Shown here piece by piece: positions 22,277-33,850 of a stretch of DNA of 64,000 bases. How positions within the stretch are numbered: position 1 is the first letter of the stretch; every line of letters starts with the position of its first letter. Source of the stretch: Yponomeuta sedellus (Eukaryota; Arthropoda; Insecta; Lepidoptera; Yponomeutidae); contig OW203727.1 of assembly GCA_934045075.1 (NCBI GenBank), positions 11,323,501-11,387,500 of the forward strand. Reading direction: 5' to 3'. Position numbers and translations under genes: made by a program. Under the pieces are notes generated by a model. It saw only the letters and a list, made by a program, of their open reading frames with translations. It did no database searches and had not been told where the DNA came from.

Positions 22277-23387
22277 TTTTTTCAATTAATATTTTTTAAA
22301 TAGTGTTTAATTAACCTTCGGCTTGAAAAAGAAGGAAAGTTGTAGGTTTTCTGCATTTCTTTCAAATTTAACGGCAGGGGCCAGGACCTGGCGGGTACGA
22401 CGGTGACGTCGTCTGTTTTAGAAATCAAATATTTTCACTTGTTACAAGGACGAGGGGACTTCAAAAATAATGAAAATCATGTGACGTAATTTATTGAAAA
22501 AATAGGCAAGCTTCGTTGCCTTTGGCAGTCGGGCAAGAGCATTAAAATTCTTACTCAAAACGTCTTTATCGCGGTAATAAAGAGACACTCCAATAATTGA
22601 TCGTGTTTATCCACCTTCGACAGTACAGCTGTAGGTGTCACTGAAGAGACAAATGTCTCTGAAGCGAGCGAAAATTGAGAAAGTTTTTTAATTTCTCGTA
22701 ATATCGAAAGCGTCGAGCCCGACTGAGTGATGAGTTTCCGAGTCGCCTAAGTAAGAATTCTTGTCACTACATTCAATAACTTTTGAGCTGTTAAGTTGTG
22801 CCATTTGTGACCAAATCCTCGGGCTGAGAACAAAAAACTGGTGCTTAGGGCTCGGCGAAATTTCGCAAAGTTTTTACTCGGCTGCGAAAGCAAAAGAGGG
22901 ATATGTTTTTCGCATGTGTGATAGGTATGAATTGATGGAAGTATAGATATTAAATCTATTTATTGTGAAACTAACAACTTTGTAAACATTTTGTTTTTAT
23001 AAGGAATAAAAAATATTTGATTTGTTATAAGTGCACAAATATCGGGAACTCAATAAGTTCATAGACGTGGAAAAAATTTTTGATCATGAAATCTCCGGAA
23101 GGTTGCTTAGAAACCGACATATTTGTAATAAATAAGGTGTCGGTGTAATAAAAAAGATATTGATGATGAAAATGTCACTGGCTATATGAAAACAATAAAC
23201 TGACGGACCTAGACAAGTCTGTTGAATTTTCTACCGCAGCAGGCGGAACAACTCAATCGATTTTGTGGATGTATGTTAAAGTGGTCTCACCTGCTTAGGT
23301 TAAAAATTCTACTGACTCCTCTAGACCGTCACCTCTTTACGATTTTATATCAAACGGTTTTTCTGTTTTTTATTTACATTTTCTACC
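22275..23387. other. No supported gene
   Basis: Moderately GC-balanced in 22300-22900, with words such as 'cgagcccgactgagtgatga'. It is perhaps an unclassified repeat. The open frame at 22761-22946 has no recognisable features. Confidence 0.35.
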
Positions 23388-23660
23388 TAACTGCAAAGTA
23401 GGTACTCGGGGCTGCAAGTGATGCAAATTACTTCAGCCAGATGTCGCTGCCTGTACGTAATACAGAGAATATTGTAAAGAGGTTCGAAATTTCACTGATG
23501 CCGGTGAGTCGCCCATTAGCTCAGTTGGAAAGAGCGCTGGCACGGATAGCCAGAGGTCGCGGGTTCGAATCCCGGCATGGGTGGAATTTTCAGCCTCTAA
23601 ATAGGTTTTTAAATTGTCCTTAGCAAGGGTTAGTGCATTAATTAAAAATAATATAATTTA
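23388..23660 (+). mobile_element. tRNA-derived SINE, family A
   Basis: Leader 'ctaactgcaaagtaggtact', a stretch ending 'gaggttcgaaatttcactga', tRNA-like part 23513-23584 (boxes 'tagctcagttgg' and 'gggttcgaatccc') and tail 'gcctctaaataggtttttaa' to 'gggttagtgcatt'. The anticodon loop is ACGGATA: position 33 is C rather than U, arguing against a tRNA gene. Confidence 0.85.
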
Positions 23661-24104
23661 CATTTTCCTTACCATTCGACAGTTGGCGCCCATCATTTTG
23701 TTTATTTTGTGATAACTGATAACTAGTGATAACACACAGCCTGAGATCCAACAATAAAAATGATCGAGTCAGTTTGTGCTATTTGTTCATACCGTCATAT
23801 TTTGGGGACCACCTTGTTTACTATAGCTATACAGTCACTCGATATTCAATTGGATGCCTACATATCTTAAGACCAAACTGCACTAGACCAGCGCTCTTCC
23901 TTGGTATGGTCTTCCATACCAATGAATTTTAATGGGACAACGTCGTAACCTCGATTCTTATGCAAAAATAATCGTACAAATGAATTCATAAACAAAGAAC
24001 AAAGACGCGTACCTAATATGCGAGAAAATTGATAACTCAAAATAAATGTAATCTAATATAGGTATAGAAAAATCTCGTGTCTTTGTTATCGAACGGTTAA
24101 TAAA

Positions 24105-24424
24105 TAAATAAATGAATGAGTGATTGAGTGAGTGAGTGAGTGAGTGAGCAAGCGAACGAGTGAGTGAGTGAGTGAGCGAGCGAGTGAGTGAGTGAGTGAG
24201 TGAGGGACCGACCGACCGACCGAACGAACGAACGAACGAACGAACGAACGAACGAACGAACGAACGAACGAACGAACGAACGAACTAACAAACAAACAAA
24301 CAAACAAACAAACAAACAAACAAACAAACAAACAAACAAACAAACAAACAAACAAACAAACAAACAAACAAACAAACAAACAAACAAACAAACAAACAAA
24401 CAAACAAACAAACAAATAAATAAA
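24105..24424. repeat. Compound tetranucleotide microsatellite
   Basis: (TGAG)n, then (CGAC/CGAA)n, then a long (CAAA)n run, grading into AAATAAATAAAT next to a SINE end. Open frames across it on both strands are artefacts of the 4-bp period. Confidence 0.95.
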
Positions 24425-24668
24425 TATTGATGGACATATTACACAGATCTCGTTAGCCCTATACTAAGTACAACTAAATGACTTGTGTTATAGGTGCTAA
24501 CTTGACGATAGATTTAATACTATAAATACATAGATAACATCCAAGACACGAGACAAACTAGAAAAGTTCGTGTCCTAGTTTGACCTGGCCGGGGATCTCG
24601 GATCGAACCCGAGCGAGACCTTCGGTTGTACAGTCAGCGTGCCAAACCGCTGCGCCACCGAGGCCGTC
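24425..24668 (-). mobile_element. tRNA-derived SINE, family B
   Basis: Minus-sense copy. The head (right end) reads as the inverse of 'gccaaaccgctgcgccaccg', with 'cggggatctcggatcgaacc' containing box B. The 3' tail abuts the microsatellite at 24424. Confidence 0.85.
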
Positions 24669-24704
24669 TAAACGGTTAACTAAACGGTTTCACTGATTTC
24701 GATA

Positions 24705-24777
24705 TTTGTTTTGTGTATATTTGGTAGCTTTGGTAGGTTGTAAGCTAACTAATATGGCATAACAACGTTTGCGGGTC
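24705..24777. mobile_element. Helitron-like 3' end
   Basis: Ends 'acgtttgcgggtcagctagt', matching 'gggtcagctagt' at 44650 and 44832. A CTAG-type end suggests a non-autonomous Helitron; tentative. Confidence 0.4.
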
Positions 24778-25149
24778 AGCTAGTAATGACAGTATAGAAT
24801 TGAAAACCCTGAAAATAAGAAAAATAAAAGAAACATGGAGTCAGTCAAATCATTCTAGTGACGTCACAGTTTTTGGCGCCGTTGTTTGGTTCGCATTAAA
24901 GTGTTATCTTTATTAGGAAGACAATGCAAACAATGTCAGTTCAGCACGATTGTCGCATTAAAACATGCTATTTAGATTATAATCGGATACAGCTATACAG
25001 GGTGTAAAGAAAACCCCTTGTATATCTGGAATTTTCTCGTGGATCAATTAAGAAAAATTACACTTTGTTAGCTATAATGCTACTCACCATAACAACCATT
25101 TTTGTAAAAAAAGTCAGATGTTCCACACTAAATACAACTAGCAGCAATA

Positions 25150-25411
25150 TATTATTTTTAATGCACTAACCCGTGCTAAGGACAATTTTTAAAAACCTAT
25201 TTAGGGGCTAAAAATTCCACCACCGGTCTTGAACCCGCGACCTCTAGCTATCCGTGCCAGCGCTCTCCCAACTGAGCTAATGGGCAACTACCCAGCATCA
25301 GTGAAATTTCGAACCTCTTTACAATACAATAATTTGCATCACTTGCAGCCCCAAGTACCTACTTTGCAGTTGGGTTTTACATCGGAATGATATCGCTGTA
25401 CCCACATGATT
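25150..25411 (-). mobile_element. tRNA-derived SINE, family A
   Basis: Minus copy, from 'aatgcactaacccgtgctaa' to 'gatatcgctgtaccca'. The tRNA-like block is at 25210-25290. Confidence 0.85.
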
Positions 25412-25503
25412 ATATTCTTTTTAATGCACTAACCCTAACACTCTCTGTATTACGTACGGCATGGGTGGAATTTTTAGCCCCTAAATAAGTTTTTAAAAAT
25501 ATT
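25412..25503. mobile_element. Rearranged family A SINE fragments
   Basis: 'aatgcactaaccct' joined to 'ctctgtattacgtacggcat' and 'gcccctaaataag': pieces of the SINE in mixed orientation. Confidence 0.65.
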
Positions 25504-26082
25504 CTTTACTAACCAAAAATGTTCATATTAATTTAATTTAAATGGCTACTGAAGTATATTTAAGAAATGAAGCAAGTCAGCATTAGTCTTGATAATTTTA
25601 CTCTAGCAAATTCATTTATAATTCACATCTGACATATATTTTTTATTAAATTTTCAGACTTGCTCGCGTAATAAAAGTAGTTTTTATCGATGAGTAGAAT
25701 AACCTTTTTAAGTGACACTGGACCTTTTCAAAATACCCTGTATAGCCTGCCTATAAATAACTTCAATCAAACAAAATGCCACGAAACTATTAGCAATGCA
25801 TCGTGAGCATCGTGATGGAGTGACGTGACATTTCTTAATCTTCGAGGCCATGCAACCTTAAAATGCTAGCGGTATCCCGTCAGTATGTTAGCATGAAGAC
25901 CTTTACAGTATAGTTTAATCCACCTCCATATAAAAGTCAAAGAAAATTAATTGCCTAACAGCATATTCATTCACTCTCTGCAAAAAAAACTACTTACTGT
26001 TTTTGTCTCCGTATTCATGTTCCAACCGGATGCTAACGTTGCACATTGAAATAGCTTAGAGTCATTAGAATCTTTCAAGCAT

Positions 26083-26275
26083 CTCAAATCGTCAAAAACT
26101 GTCTGTTTGCAAGTTGGAATTAAAATAATAACAAGTCAAAAACTGCTGTTTGCAATTCGGAATTAAAATAATATCTCAAATCGTCAAGTAGTTAAAAGAC
26201 TGTTAGCAATTTGGAATTAAAATAATATCTCAAATCGTCAAATACTGACTGATAGCAACTTGGAAATAAAATAAT
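26083..26275. repeat. Minisatellite, about four degenerate units of 50-65 bp
   Basis: Units share 'tctcaaatcgtcaaa', a 'ctgt..gcaa.ttgg' stretch and 'aattaaaataata'. 26280-27380 holds no supported gene. Confidence 0.8.
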
Positions 26276-27383
26276 GTGCACATTATTTAAATATTACACA
26301 TTAAAATAAGTAAAAAGGTACAAAAAGGGTAGAAAGAACCAGCCTTTTCTTTTAGTTCATTTGACCGACAAACTGAGTTAGTATGCTGAACAGTATTTGA
26401 AGAGCAATAATAATAAAGATCAAAAATAAAAATTTTAAAATAAAAAATAAATTTCTACTTCTGTAAATATTTCAATAAGGCACTAAAAGCGCAGAAGTAA
26501 TTAAAGCTAATATATGACCTCTAAATTCGAAATTCGTAATTATCTAGGTATTATACAAGTATATCTTGCAGTCTTTACCAAGTTCCAGACCGGCGCATAC
26601 CTACAATTTGGGCACCGACTTCAATAAAAAACTGCTGGTTAGTACTCAGTTTTGTTATAATTTACAATTGAAATTTATTTAATGCTTCAGAATGTCAAAC
26701 GAATTGTGGTGTGAGCGACCTTGATTTGTCACAGAACAAAAGCCTAACATTTCAGTCGCCAGCCCGCAATCCATTCTCCCAGAGTGTTATTTAGATGGTG
26801 CTTTAATTTGCACTATTTGTTCCGCTATTGTTTTGGCTGGAACATTATTAGGCCTTGGGTCCCAAAGGATACACAGAACTTTACAGAAAGTCCGCCAGAG
26901 CTCTAAAGAGGTCAAGAGTAATTTCGTACTTCTTGCTCCTTTTTCTTGATTCGTAACGAACCGTGAACCAGTTGATTGGCGACCTAATTTCCGTCGGTAC
27001 CTACTAATTTGATCGTCAATTACTTGTACTTGTGTTTTAATTAATGAAAGACAGTTTCAAATTGAAATGCAGAAGATACCTAAATAAGAGCCGTTTGTAA
27101 TAAAATGAAACTTGAGAGGAAAAGATTGCTATCAGGCTCGATATTGGAGGTTCACTAGGCCGACGTATAAAAAGCATATCCTATTTCACAGATCGTTTTT
27201 GCAAATGTGACTTAAAGCCAGTGTTTGCAAAAAAGAGTTTTTAATACAGTTGCTCAAAAAGTAGCGTATTGCAGGGACGTATAGCGTTCGGGATGTGGAT
27301 TATTACATACTCGAGCTTTTTTTATCTTTTCGGAACTCGTGTGTTCTCTTTCCCAACTTTCAAAATAATGTCTATTAAAAACG

Positions 27384-27423
27384 GGCATTAATTAATGACA
27401 AAATAATGTCATTAATTAATGCC
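27384..27423. repeat. Perfect hairpin, 17-bp arms, 6-nt loop
   Basis: 'ggcattaattaatgaca', loop 'aaataa', then the exact inverse. 27424-28440 has no supported gene. Confidence 0.9.
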
Positions 27424-28460
27424 GGCCATTTTGAAATTGTGTTTGTGTTTTTTGGTAACTTTTTGTAAAATTAGATATTTTCATTTTCAGCAGATTTAAT
27501 TACAACTTTCAGTGGTACGGACTTGAAGTTTGTTTAGAAGCATATATGTTGAACCGTCTCCAGCTATCCCAAATTAGAAAAAAATCATGATACTAACTTA
27601 CATTAAGATTGGAGAAAGTTCACTTTTCAGTGGATTTTACCATTTTGCCATTCACCATTCACATTCGCGATTTTGAAAAAATATATATAAGTTGACGACC
27701 GTTTGTACAATATAATAATAATATTGTACTCTACTTTAACTTCGTATTGCAATTTCTCTAGCACAATTAGAAGTACCCTAGACGTTTGATTATTTATCGG
27801 TGAGCAATTGAGTGAATCAGTAAGTACCGCAGGTAGGTAGTAGGGAGGTCGAAAAGGGTTCTATTCGGTTTGTGTAAATATAATTATGCTCTATGAGGAA
27901 TGGCCAAACTTCTTGGCCGTCAAATTAAGCCTGACGCATTCTGTGAATTTATTTGCTCGATTGCTTGAAAATTGCAAAAGGTAAATTTTGTTTGATTCGA
28001 AATTTTTATCTTTCCTGTAGATTAATGTATTTTTCGAGAAAAACTAACTGGAGAGTTGTTTGAAGAATACAATCATTTATTAATTTAATTCTTTAATAAT
28101 GTTAATTTTTCATATAAAACAATCAAAGGGAAAAAATCTTGCTAATTAATAGAAATTTAATATCACCAATTATAATTTCTATTTTTGTTAATGTAATTGA
28201 ATCAATATCTCGGTTCATGTAAAAATAAACAGAGGTGTCAGCTGATCAAAACCTCATACAAAAATCAATGGAAAATATCTTAATATTCCATACAAAGAGC
28301 GACCCTTTTTTTTATACGGCTTTAAAATTCAAGTAGAACCTTGATTTTTGTGAATCTTGATGCTGGTTTTTAAATTAATAAAACAATAGTTATTTTAAGA
28401 AAATTAATTGTATTTTATTTGTTAAAATATTATCGATTACCTTCCTACTAAGATTAATGG

Positions 28461-28585
28461 TGTGATCCGAATGGAAAAAATCTAATAAAAATGTAGTCCA
28501 TTCGGATCACATGATCCGAGTGGAATATTTTTCATGTTTTTATGTGATCGGTTGCGACTGTGAACCGTTTCTGTGATCCGAGTGA
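28461..28585. promoter_or_regulatory. Cluster of TGATCCGARTGGA-like motifs
   Basis: 'gtgatccgaatgga' (28461), inverted 'tccattcggatcac' (about 28497), 'atgatccgagtgga' (28510) and 'gtgatccgagtgaa' (28572). Four copies in 125 bp, one inverted. No known factor assigned; could be MITE-derived. Confidence 0.3.
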
Positions 28586-28627
28586 ACGTACTCACAAGAA
28601 GCATTACGCTCGCCTTTGTGAAAAGTA

Positions 28628-28748
28628 ATCGGCCGGTTTCTGAACTGAGAATTTCACTTAATAAATACTGTGACGTTCTGTCACGCTCTTTCCTGGAAAA
28701 TTCAAAGAGACTTACATGTCGAAATTCTCAATTCAGAAGCTGGCCCTA
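28628..28748. mobile_element. Short inverted-repeat MITE, second copy
   Basis: 'ggccggtttctgaactgaga' at the left and 'tctcaattcagaagctggcc' at the right are inverted ends; the interior matches 3562-3708. Confidence 0.7.
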
Positions 28749-29276
28749 TGTGTATTGCGTGGAGGAGTCTGGGGAGGCTTATATCTAGCTGTGGACGAAC
28801 ATTGGCTAACAATGACTGGTTGAGTTCACAACACAACTTGCAGACTGGCACACGAAATGGCTGTCGTGTCGCTTGCTTACTCACTTGACAAATTATGTTT
28901 AGACAGAGCGAAGCGTTTAATTTTACGTCACTATTTTCTCTCCACCGCACCACCAAATTAGAATGTTGTATCTTATATGAGGCGAGCGCGAACTCAAATG
29001 AATTTCAGTGGAATGGAGTTTGTGTTCCGCTGGTGTCATATTTACATTTTCCAAGTCGAATACAAATAGGGTAGACTCACGTAGACCCAATATACCTGTA
29101 GATAGACATGAGACGAACACTAACGTGTACTGCGCATTGATTATGTAACTTTTCACGTATGCATCTATGTGCAAAAACAAAAAAATGAGTGAATCTGACA
29201 ACTCAGGAGCAGTCACACCGAAGGGACGTGGGGCGTAGGCGCGAAGATCCCATCAATCCCATTCACTCGTGGTCTA

Positions 29277-29397
29277 GTGAAGCGCTCGTGGCCTAGTGAA
29301 GCGCTCGTGGCCTAGTCGGACCGAGTGATTGGAATCAATCACTTGTTGCGATGAAGGAAGAGACCCGTGCCCCAGCAGTGGGAAATAAAAGGGTTGA
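29277..29397 (+). mobile_element. 5S rRNA-derived SINE, internally deleted
   Basis: The 5' end is duplicated ('agcgctcgtggcctagt' twice), followed by 'gattggaatcaatcactt' fused directly to the 3' end 'gaagagacccgtgccccag'. The 5S promoter itself is deleted. 28760-29270 holds no supported gene. Confidence 0.75.
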
Positions 29398-29404
29398 TTT
29401 CGGA

Positions 29405-29682
29405 GTTTACTTAAAAACCTGTAGTAGTTAGACCTGAGATTTTACGCACTTAGCCTCGTAAATGGACCATTTTACGTAGCAAGCGCTGAGGTGTGTTAAC
29501 ACTTCAGACACTAGGGTTACCTCACGATGTTTTCTTTCACAGTTAGCGAGTGGTATTGCTACTATAAGTTCACAAATGTACATAACTTACACAACAAAGT
29601 CATTGGTACATGCCGAATTCCAACCCATGACCTCTCGATTGAAAAGCCGGGCGTTCCACCGCTCCGCTACAACTATATTATA
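29405..29682 (-). mobile_element. tRNA-derived SINE, family E
   Basis: Minus copy. The head is 'gtagcggagcggtggaacg' with a degenerate box B. The body carries the inverse of 'cctcacgatgttttctttca' and 'ggtgtgttaacacttcagac'. Relatives: 33596, 45528, 51947, and 50884 on the plus strand. Confidence 0.8.
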
Positions 29683-30184
29683 TTTAAAAACATACTCGTA
29701 CGCTAATGATAAGGGTAGTTAAGCGCCAACGAATTAGCGTCACATAAATATCTAACCCAACCCCCATCCAAATAGTGGGCTTTGAGTTTATTTAATGAAA
29801 CGTCCCGTGGCCGGACTAAAAAGGGCAAACCGCGCTCCCGACGCAATAAGTTATTTATCCAAAGGTTCACAAAGCAGTGAGCATCCCTGAACGGAAAATG
29901 TAATGTTATTTATTAGCAAAAAGCCGACGAAGAGCCCGCCGTCGAAATCGAAGCCTCACTGAGTAAATTTCAGTTCGTAATGAGGCAATTTATGTTTACC
30001 CCAGAGACTACACGACACTACTAACAATTTACTGTAGAGTCCTAGGTGTGACACATTATATTGGTCTCTATCTACACTGTGTTAGGGTACGTTATTGCCT
30101 GTTTTGAGACGCTGAACGGTGGCTGTATTTCACAAAAAACAAGCGTTTTTGAATAATGTATGTAACGTTAGTCTTAATGAAGAT

Positions 30185-30312
30185 AGCTAGATAACTCTTT
30201 ATTGCACACTAGTAACTTTCAAAGACGGGGTACTTAATTCTAATTCTTAATACAATACAATACAATCGGCGGTCTTATCGCGTAAAGCGACATCTCTTCC
30301 AGACAATCGGCC
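30185..30312 (-). mobile_element. LINE 3' tail
   Basis: 'ctctttattgcacactagta' to 'cgacatctcttccagacaat', same module as 7060-7185. 29690-30180 holds no supported gene. Confidence 0.6.
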
Positions 30313-30318
30313 GATGGT

Positions 30319-30545
30319 CGGCCTGGGTGGCGCAGCGGTTTAGCTCGCTGACTGTAAAACGGAAGGTCTCGGGTTCGATCCCCGGCCGGGTCAAACAAGG
30401 AAACGAACTTTTCTAGTTTGTCTCAGGTCTTGGATGTTATCTGTGTATTTATTGTATTAAATTTATCGTCGAGTTAGCACCTATAACACAAGTCATTTAG
30501 TTGTACTTAGTATAGGGCTAACGAGATCTGTGTAATATGTCCATG
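30319..30545 (+). mobile_element. tRNA-derived SINE, family B
   Basis: Best-preserved head of the family: 'ggcctgggtggcgcagcggt' with box B 'gggttcgatccccggcc'. The body runs through 'gtcttggatgttatctgtgt' to 'ctaacgagatctgtgtaat'. Confidence 0.88.
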
Positions 30546-30638
30546 GATATATGTTTCATTTATCATTTATTTATTATTTATAATCTAGGGATAAAGATAA
30601 TATTAGGAAAATATTATTTAAACGAAAAATCATATCTT

Positions 30639-30850
30639 CTAAAAACCTATTTAGAGGCTAAAAATTTCGCCCATGCCGGGACTCGAACCCGCGACCTCTG
30701 TCTAATCGTACCAGCGCTCCCCCAACTGAGCTAATGGGCAAGTGCCGGCATCAGCGAAATTTTGAACCTCTTTACAATATTCTCTGTATTATTTACAGGT
30801 TTTTTAAATTGTCCTCAGCACGGGTTAGTGCACCCAAAAGAATACAATCA
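30639..30850 (-). mobile_element. tRNA-derived SINE, family A, rearranged
   Basis: Minus-sense tRNA part 30665-30750, then a plus-sense family-A tail ('aattgtcctcagcacgggtt'). A short inverted junction lies at about 30797. 30850-31320 has no supported gene. Confidence 0.8.
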
Positions 30851-31324
30851 TATTTTCTTTTATAAAAGGAAAAAAAAGAATCTAGGACTTTAAAGCACTA
30901 TTTGCCAATGACGGTCATTTTTAGCGGAAATTGAATGAGGTCCTGTTTTGGTCCTACGTTCTAGACTGTAGGTTCTAAAAATAGTGGTCACAGCTGTTAA
31001 GTTTTATGACGTTTACTTTTTGAATAAAACGCATTATAAAACACGCTATGTTTATTTCCACTGATAGCGCTAGTTAGCGCTACCCGGGTAGCGCCTTAAA
31101 AAGATGCGTTCAAAATATAAATTATTGGAGCATGTATTGAATTTACAATAGGCAAGTACGTCTAGCTGGGTGGGATCGATAGCGAAACAGAAGAGCATTT
31201 AAACTTCAATGACATCATAAAATACCGTTGAGTATCGGGTATACCGGTACTTCAGTATATCGGTTGAGTTCACGATTTTGCTACATTGCTACACAATACG
31301 CTAGCCATGTGTGGCTTGGTATAA

Positions 31325-31993
31325 AGGCCGTTTTAGATTATCTTAGTCTTTAGGACAGTGTTTTAGTACAAGGAGAGAGGCAAGTACTTTAGTACACGTG
31401 CGAGTGAAGGTTTATATTTCTTCCAGTAGATTATCATTTCGTCGCCAGGATGAAAAATCGACGTCGTGAAATACGCGCTATTCTATGCAAAATACTAAGT
31501 ATTTTAATGGAAAAAATAGAAGAAGAAATTTTATTTAAAATAAATAGAGCAAACAGAATATGGGAGCGCAAATGGATCAGTCACAAACAACATGCACGCG
31601 TCACGGGTCACTTGTGCACTCTCCTAAAGTTCTTACTGGCTTTTCAATTTACACACAGATAAGTAACGAGGATAGTGACGCGTTCAGGTTTCACAGGAAA
31701 CAAAAATAGAAACCTGGGGCATTATTACGTAAGTATCCACTGAGTTGAGTAAAGTTGATTTTCACTTTTTTTAAGCTACTCCGGCTGTCAAATGCATACA
31801 TTTTTTGACACTTAGGAGTCGTCTAAATGCTTCACTCGATAGAGTGGAGTGCTACGTAATAGGAGGGCAGTTCTATTTTGATTCTAATTGAAAGGCAACT
31901 AGAACCGTATTAAAGCGAGTAGCGTTTACACGTTTCTACTAAAGCGCTCTCCTAAAGCACTCTCCTAAAGAATAAGATAATCTAAATCGGCCT
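31325..31993 (+). mobile_element. PIF/Harbinger DNA transposon, internally deleted
   Basis: 669 bp, flanked by TAA on both sides (31322-31324, 31994-31996). Terminal inverted repeats are about 31 bp ('aggccgttttagattatctt' on the left; the inverse, with few changes, at the right end). It keeps only the start of a transposase ORF (31450-31662). The TAA duplication, long ends and transposase N-terminus agree on PIF/Harbinger. Confidence 0.82.
31450..31662 (+). pseudogene. PIF/Harbinger transposase N-terminal remnant (HARBI1-like)
   Basis: The 70-residue open frame begins MKNRRREIRAIL, is rich in Glu/Lys/Arg and contains RIWERKWIS followed by LCTLLK. That matches the general form of the N-terminus of Harbinger transposases: a basic start, an acidic run, then a W-x-R/K-x-W-hydrophobic motif before a leucine-rich helix. 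After residue 60 the similarity passes to another frame (ISNEDSDAFRF), so a frameshift is present. The DDE catalytic domain, normally another 250 or so residues, is absent. Position between intact terminal repeats supports the call. It is a relic that could only move in trans. Confidence 0.65.
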
Positions 31994-31996
31994 TAA

Positions 31997-33595
31997 GCCG
32001 TGACTGCCTTGACTATAAACGGGTACGGCTGACTCAATAATGACACAAGCGTCTAGTCAAAGATGAATAACTAAACTCGCACCAGTATGCTTAGCATGCA
32101 CGTTTTGACTCTCTCTCGACGTCAATTAAGAGACTTAGGAGTACTTGCCATGTCGAAAGTATGAACATGGCATCCGAGACTCGAGATAGCGAATAGACTG
32201 CGGTCTTGTCCACCTAAAAGTAGTTATTGCCATGTTAAAATTCACTCAAAAGGGTCTGACTGAAAACCAGCGTTGCAGGTTTTATCTGTAGCATATGCTG
32301 TGCCCAGTCACCTTTTCATATTTAGGACACACATTGCCGCACTTACTGATTTCAACCATTTGATTAGGTACCGCGATCATTCCAATTTTTGATCGAAAAT
32401 TGCATGTTATAAAACTGGTAACACTTGCATCTTAGTATGTCAGCATGATTATTGTTGTATTTCTCTTGATGGAAGTGTGTTTTAATTAAAATTGTGTTTT
32501 AATCTTAATTTCACCCAAATATTTTAATGTGTTTTTTGTGTATGAGTTTTCTTTTTTTGTGTTTAGTATTAATTTCATCCAAATGCTTTAATGTGTGTTT
32601 TGTATATGAATAAAGCATTATCTTATCTAAATAGAAGTCTTTTATTATTATCTGACAACACTGTGAAATTGTTACTGATAAATAGTTCTAAGGTAAAACT
32701 AAAATCAAAAAGAAAGTCTAGGTAAATCAATATATTTCAGTTTCTTATTTTAAATACTACAGGTAATATTCATTTATCGCGTCAAATTTGATACGAGTCA
32801 AGTAGCAGATTCATTCTAAAACTTTTCTTTGCATCCCACTCTCTCACCAAACTCCTCGTAATACATTTACACGCACTACAGATGCAGTTGAAACAGATGA
32901 AAATAACACCTCAAACCTTTTGACATAAAGTAAATATTAACTGCAAGGACAACGTGGCAATCAAGCTTCTGAAAGTCTTGTATTGGTGACCCCATGATTG
33001 TTTTAATAAGTTTGAAGATAAGGGTCTTCACAAGATCTAGTCGGAGTCCTAGTGTGAAAATATGTCATGAGAGCTAAATTGTCACTCAACCCAGTTGGTA
33101 ACTAAGTGTTTTAGAGCGAGAACACAAAATAGATTAACAATATTTGTATTTTTTTTGTCAAATCTATGCTCCTGAGGCCTTGCCTTTACCTCCGTGGGTA
33201 CCAGACATATCTCTGTCTCATAATAAGTCAATATGAGTGTCTAACTCGCCTAATCATCTCGGCACTGCCGCCATTTTACCAAGTTCAACACAAGGCTCGG
33301 TCGACTCCATCTCCTTCCCGGTCGCCATCTTAGAGTCGAGACATTTTGGGCTCGACAGAGAAATTGACATTTTTGCGTGAAGAATGGTATTTCTCGAGCG
33401 CGGTATGCTAAGCGAACATTTTAACCCTAGACAACTAACCTCCGTCGTGTCAACGAATACACGACAGAATAATAATTGTTCGTGTGCCGATGGCCATGGC
33501 GTCTCTTGTCAACTCAGTGTACGTCATGGTTTGGTGTGAGGCAACGAATGAGGTTAAAACTGAAAGCTCATTGTAGTGACAGCACTGTTGAGTTG
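31997..33595. other. No supported gene; contains a 75-bp imperfect duplication
   Basis: At 32490-32625, 'taatttcacccaaatatttt' and 'taatttcatccaaatgcttt' head two imperfect copies, the second ending 'gaataaagc'. It could be a retroposon 3' end. Other short open frames have no features. Confidence 0.4.
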
Positions 33596-33850
33596 TTAGT
33601 TAGACCTGAGATTTCCGCACTTAGCCTCATAGTTGGGCCATTGTACGTACCAAGCGCTGAGGCACGCTAACACCTCAGACACTAGGGTTTCCTTACGATG
33701 TTTTCCTTCACCGTCAGCGAGTAGTATTGCTACTATAATTTCACAAATGTACATAACTTAGATAACAAAGTCATTGGTACATGCCGGGGTTCGAACCCAC
33801 TACCTCCCGATTGAGAAGCCGGCGTTCTACACCGCTCCGCTACCACCGCT
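33596..33850 (-). mobile_element. tRNA-derived SINE, family E
   Basis: Best-preserved family-E head on the minus strand: the inverse of 'ttctacaccgctccgctacc' and box B from 'ggttcgaaccc'. Body as at 29405. Confidence 0.85.

Noticed and set aside
23513..23584. Possible tRNA gene (cloverleaf-like, box A and box B present)
   Set aside because: Same sequence recurs many times with a SINE tail; anticodon loop ACGGATA lacks U33; the implied GGA (Ser) anticodon is not accompanied by the long variable arm of tRNA-Ser.
24105..24424. CRISPR-like regular repeat
   Set aside because: No spacers; simple microsatellite. No repeat-spacer array exists in the window.
24086..24430. Long open frames of FVCL or NKQT repeats on both strands
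   Set aside because: Pure tetranucleotide microsatellite; period-4 repeats give open frames in several frames.
30319..30392. Possible tRNA gene on the plus strand
   Set aside because: Head of SINE family B with the full SINE body behind it; the anticodon stem does not pair well.
33774..33850. tRNA-like sequence on the minus strand
   Set aside because: Head of SINE family E, repeated at 29405, 45528 and 51947 with the same body.
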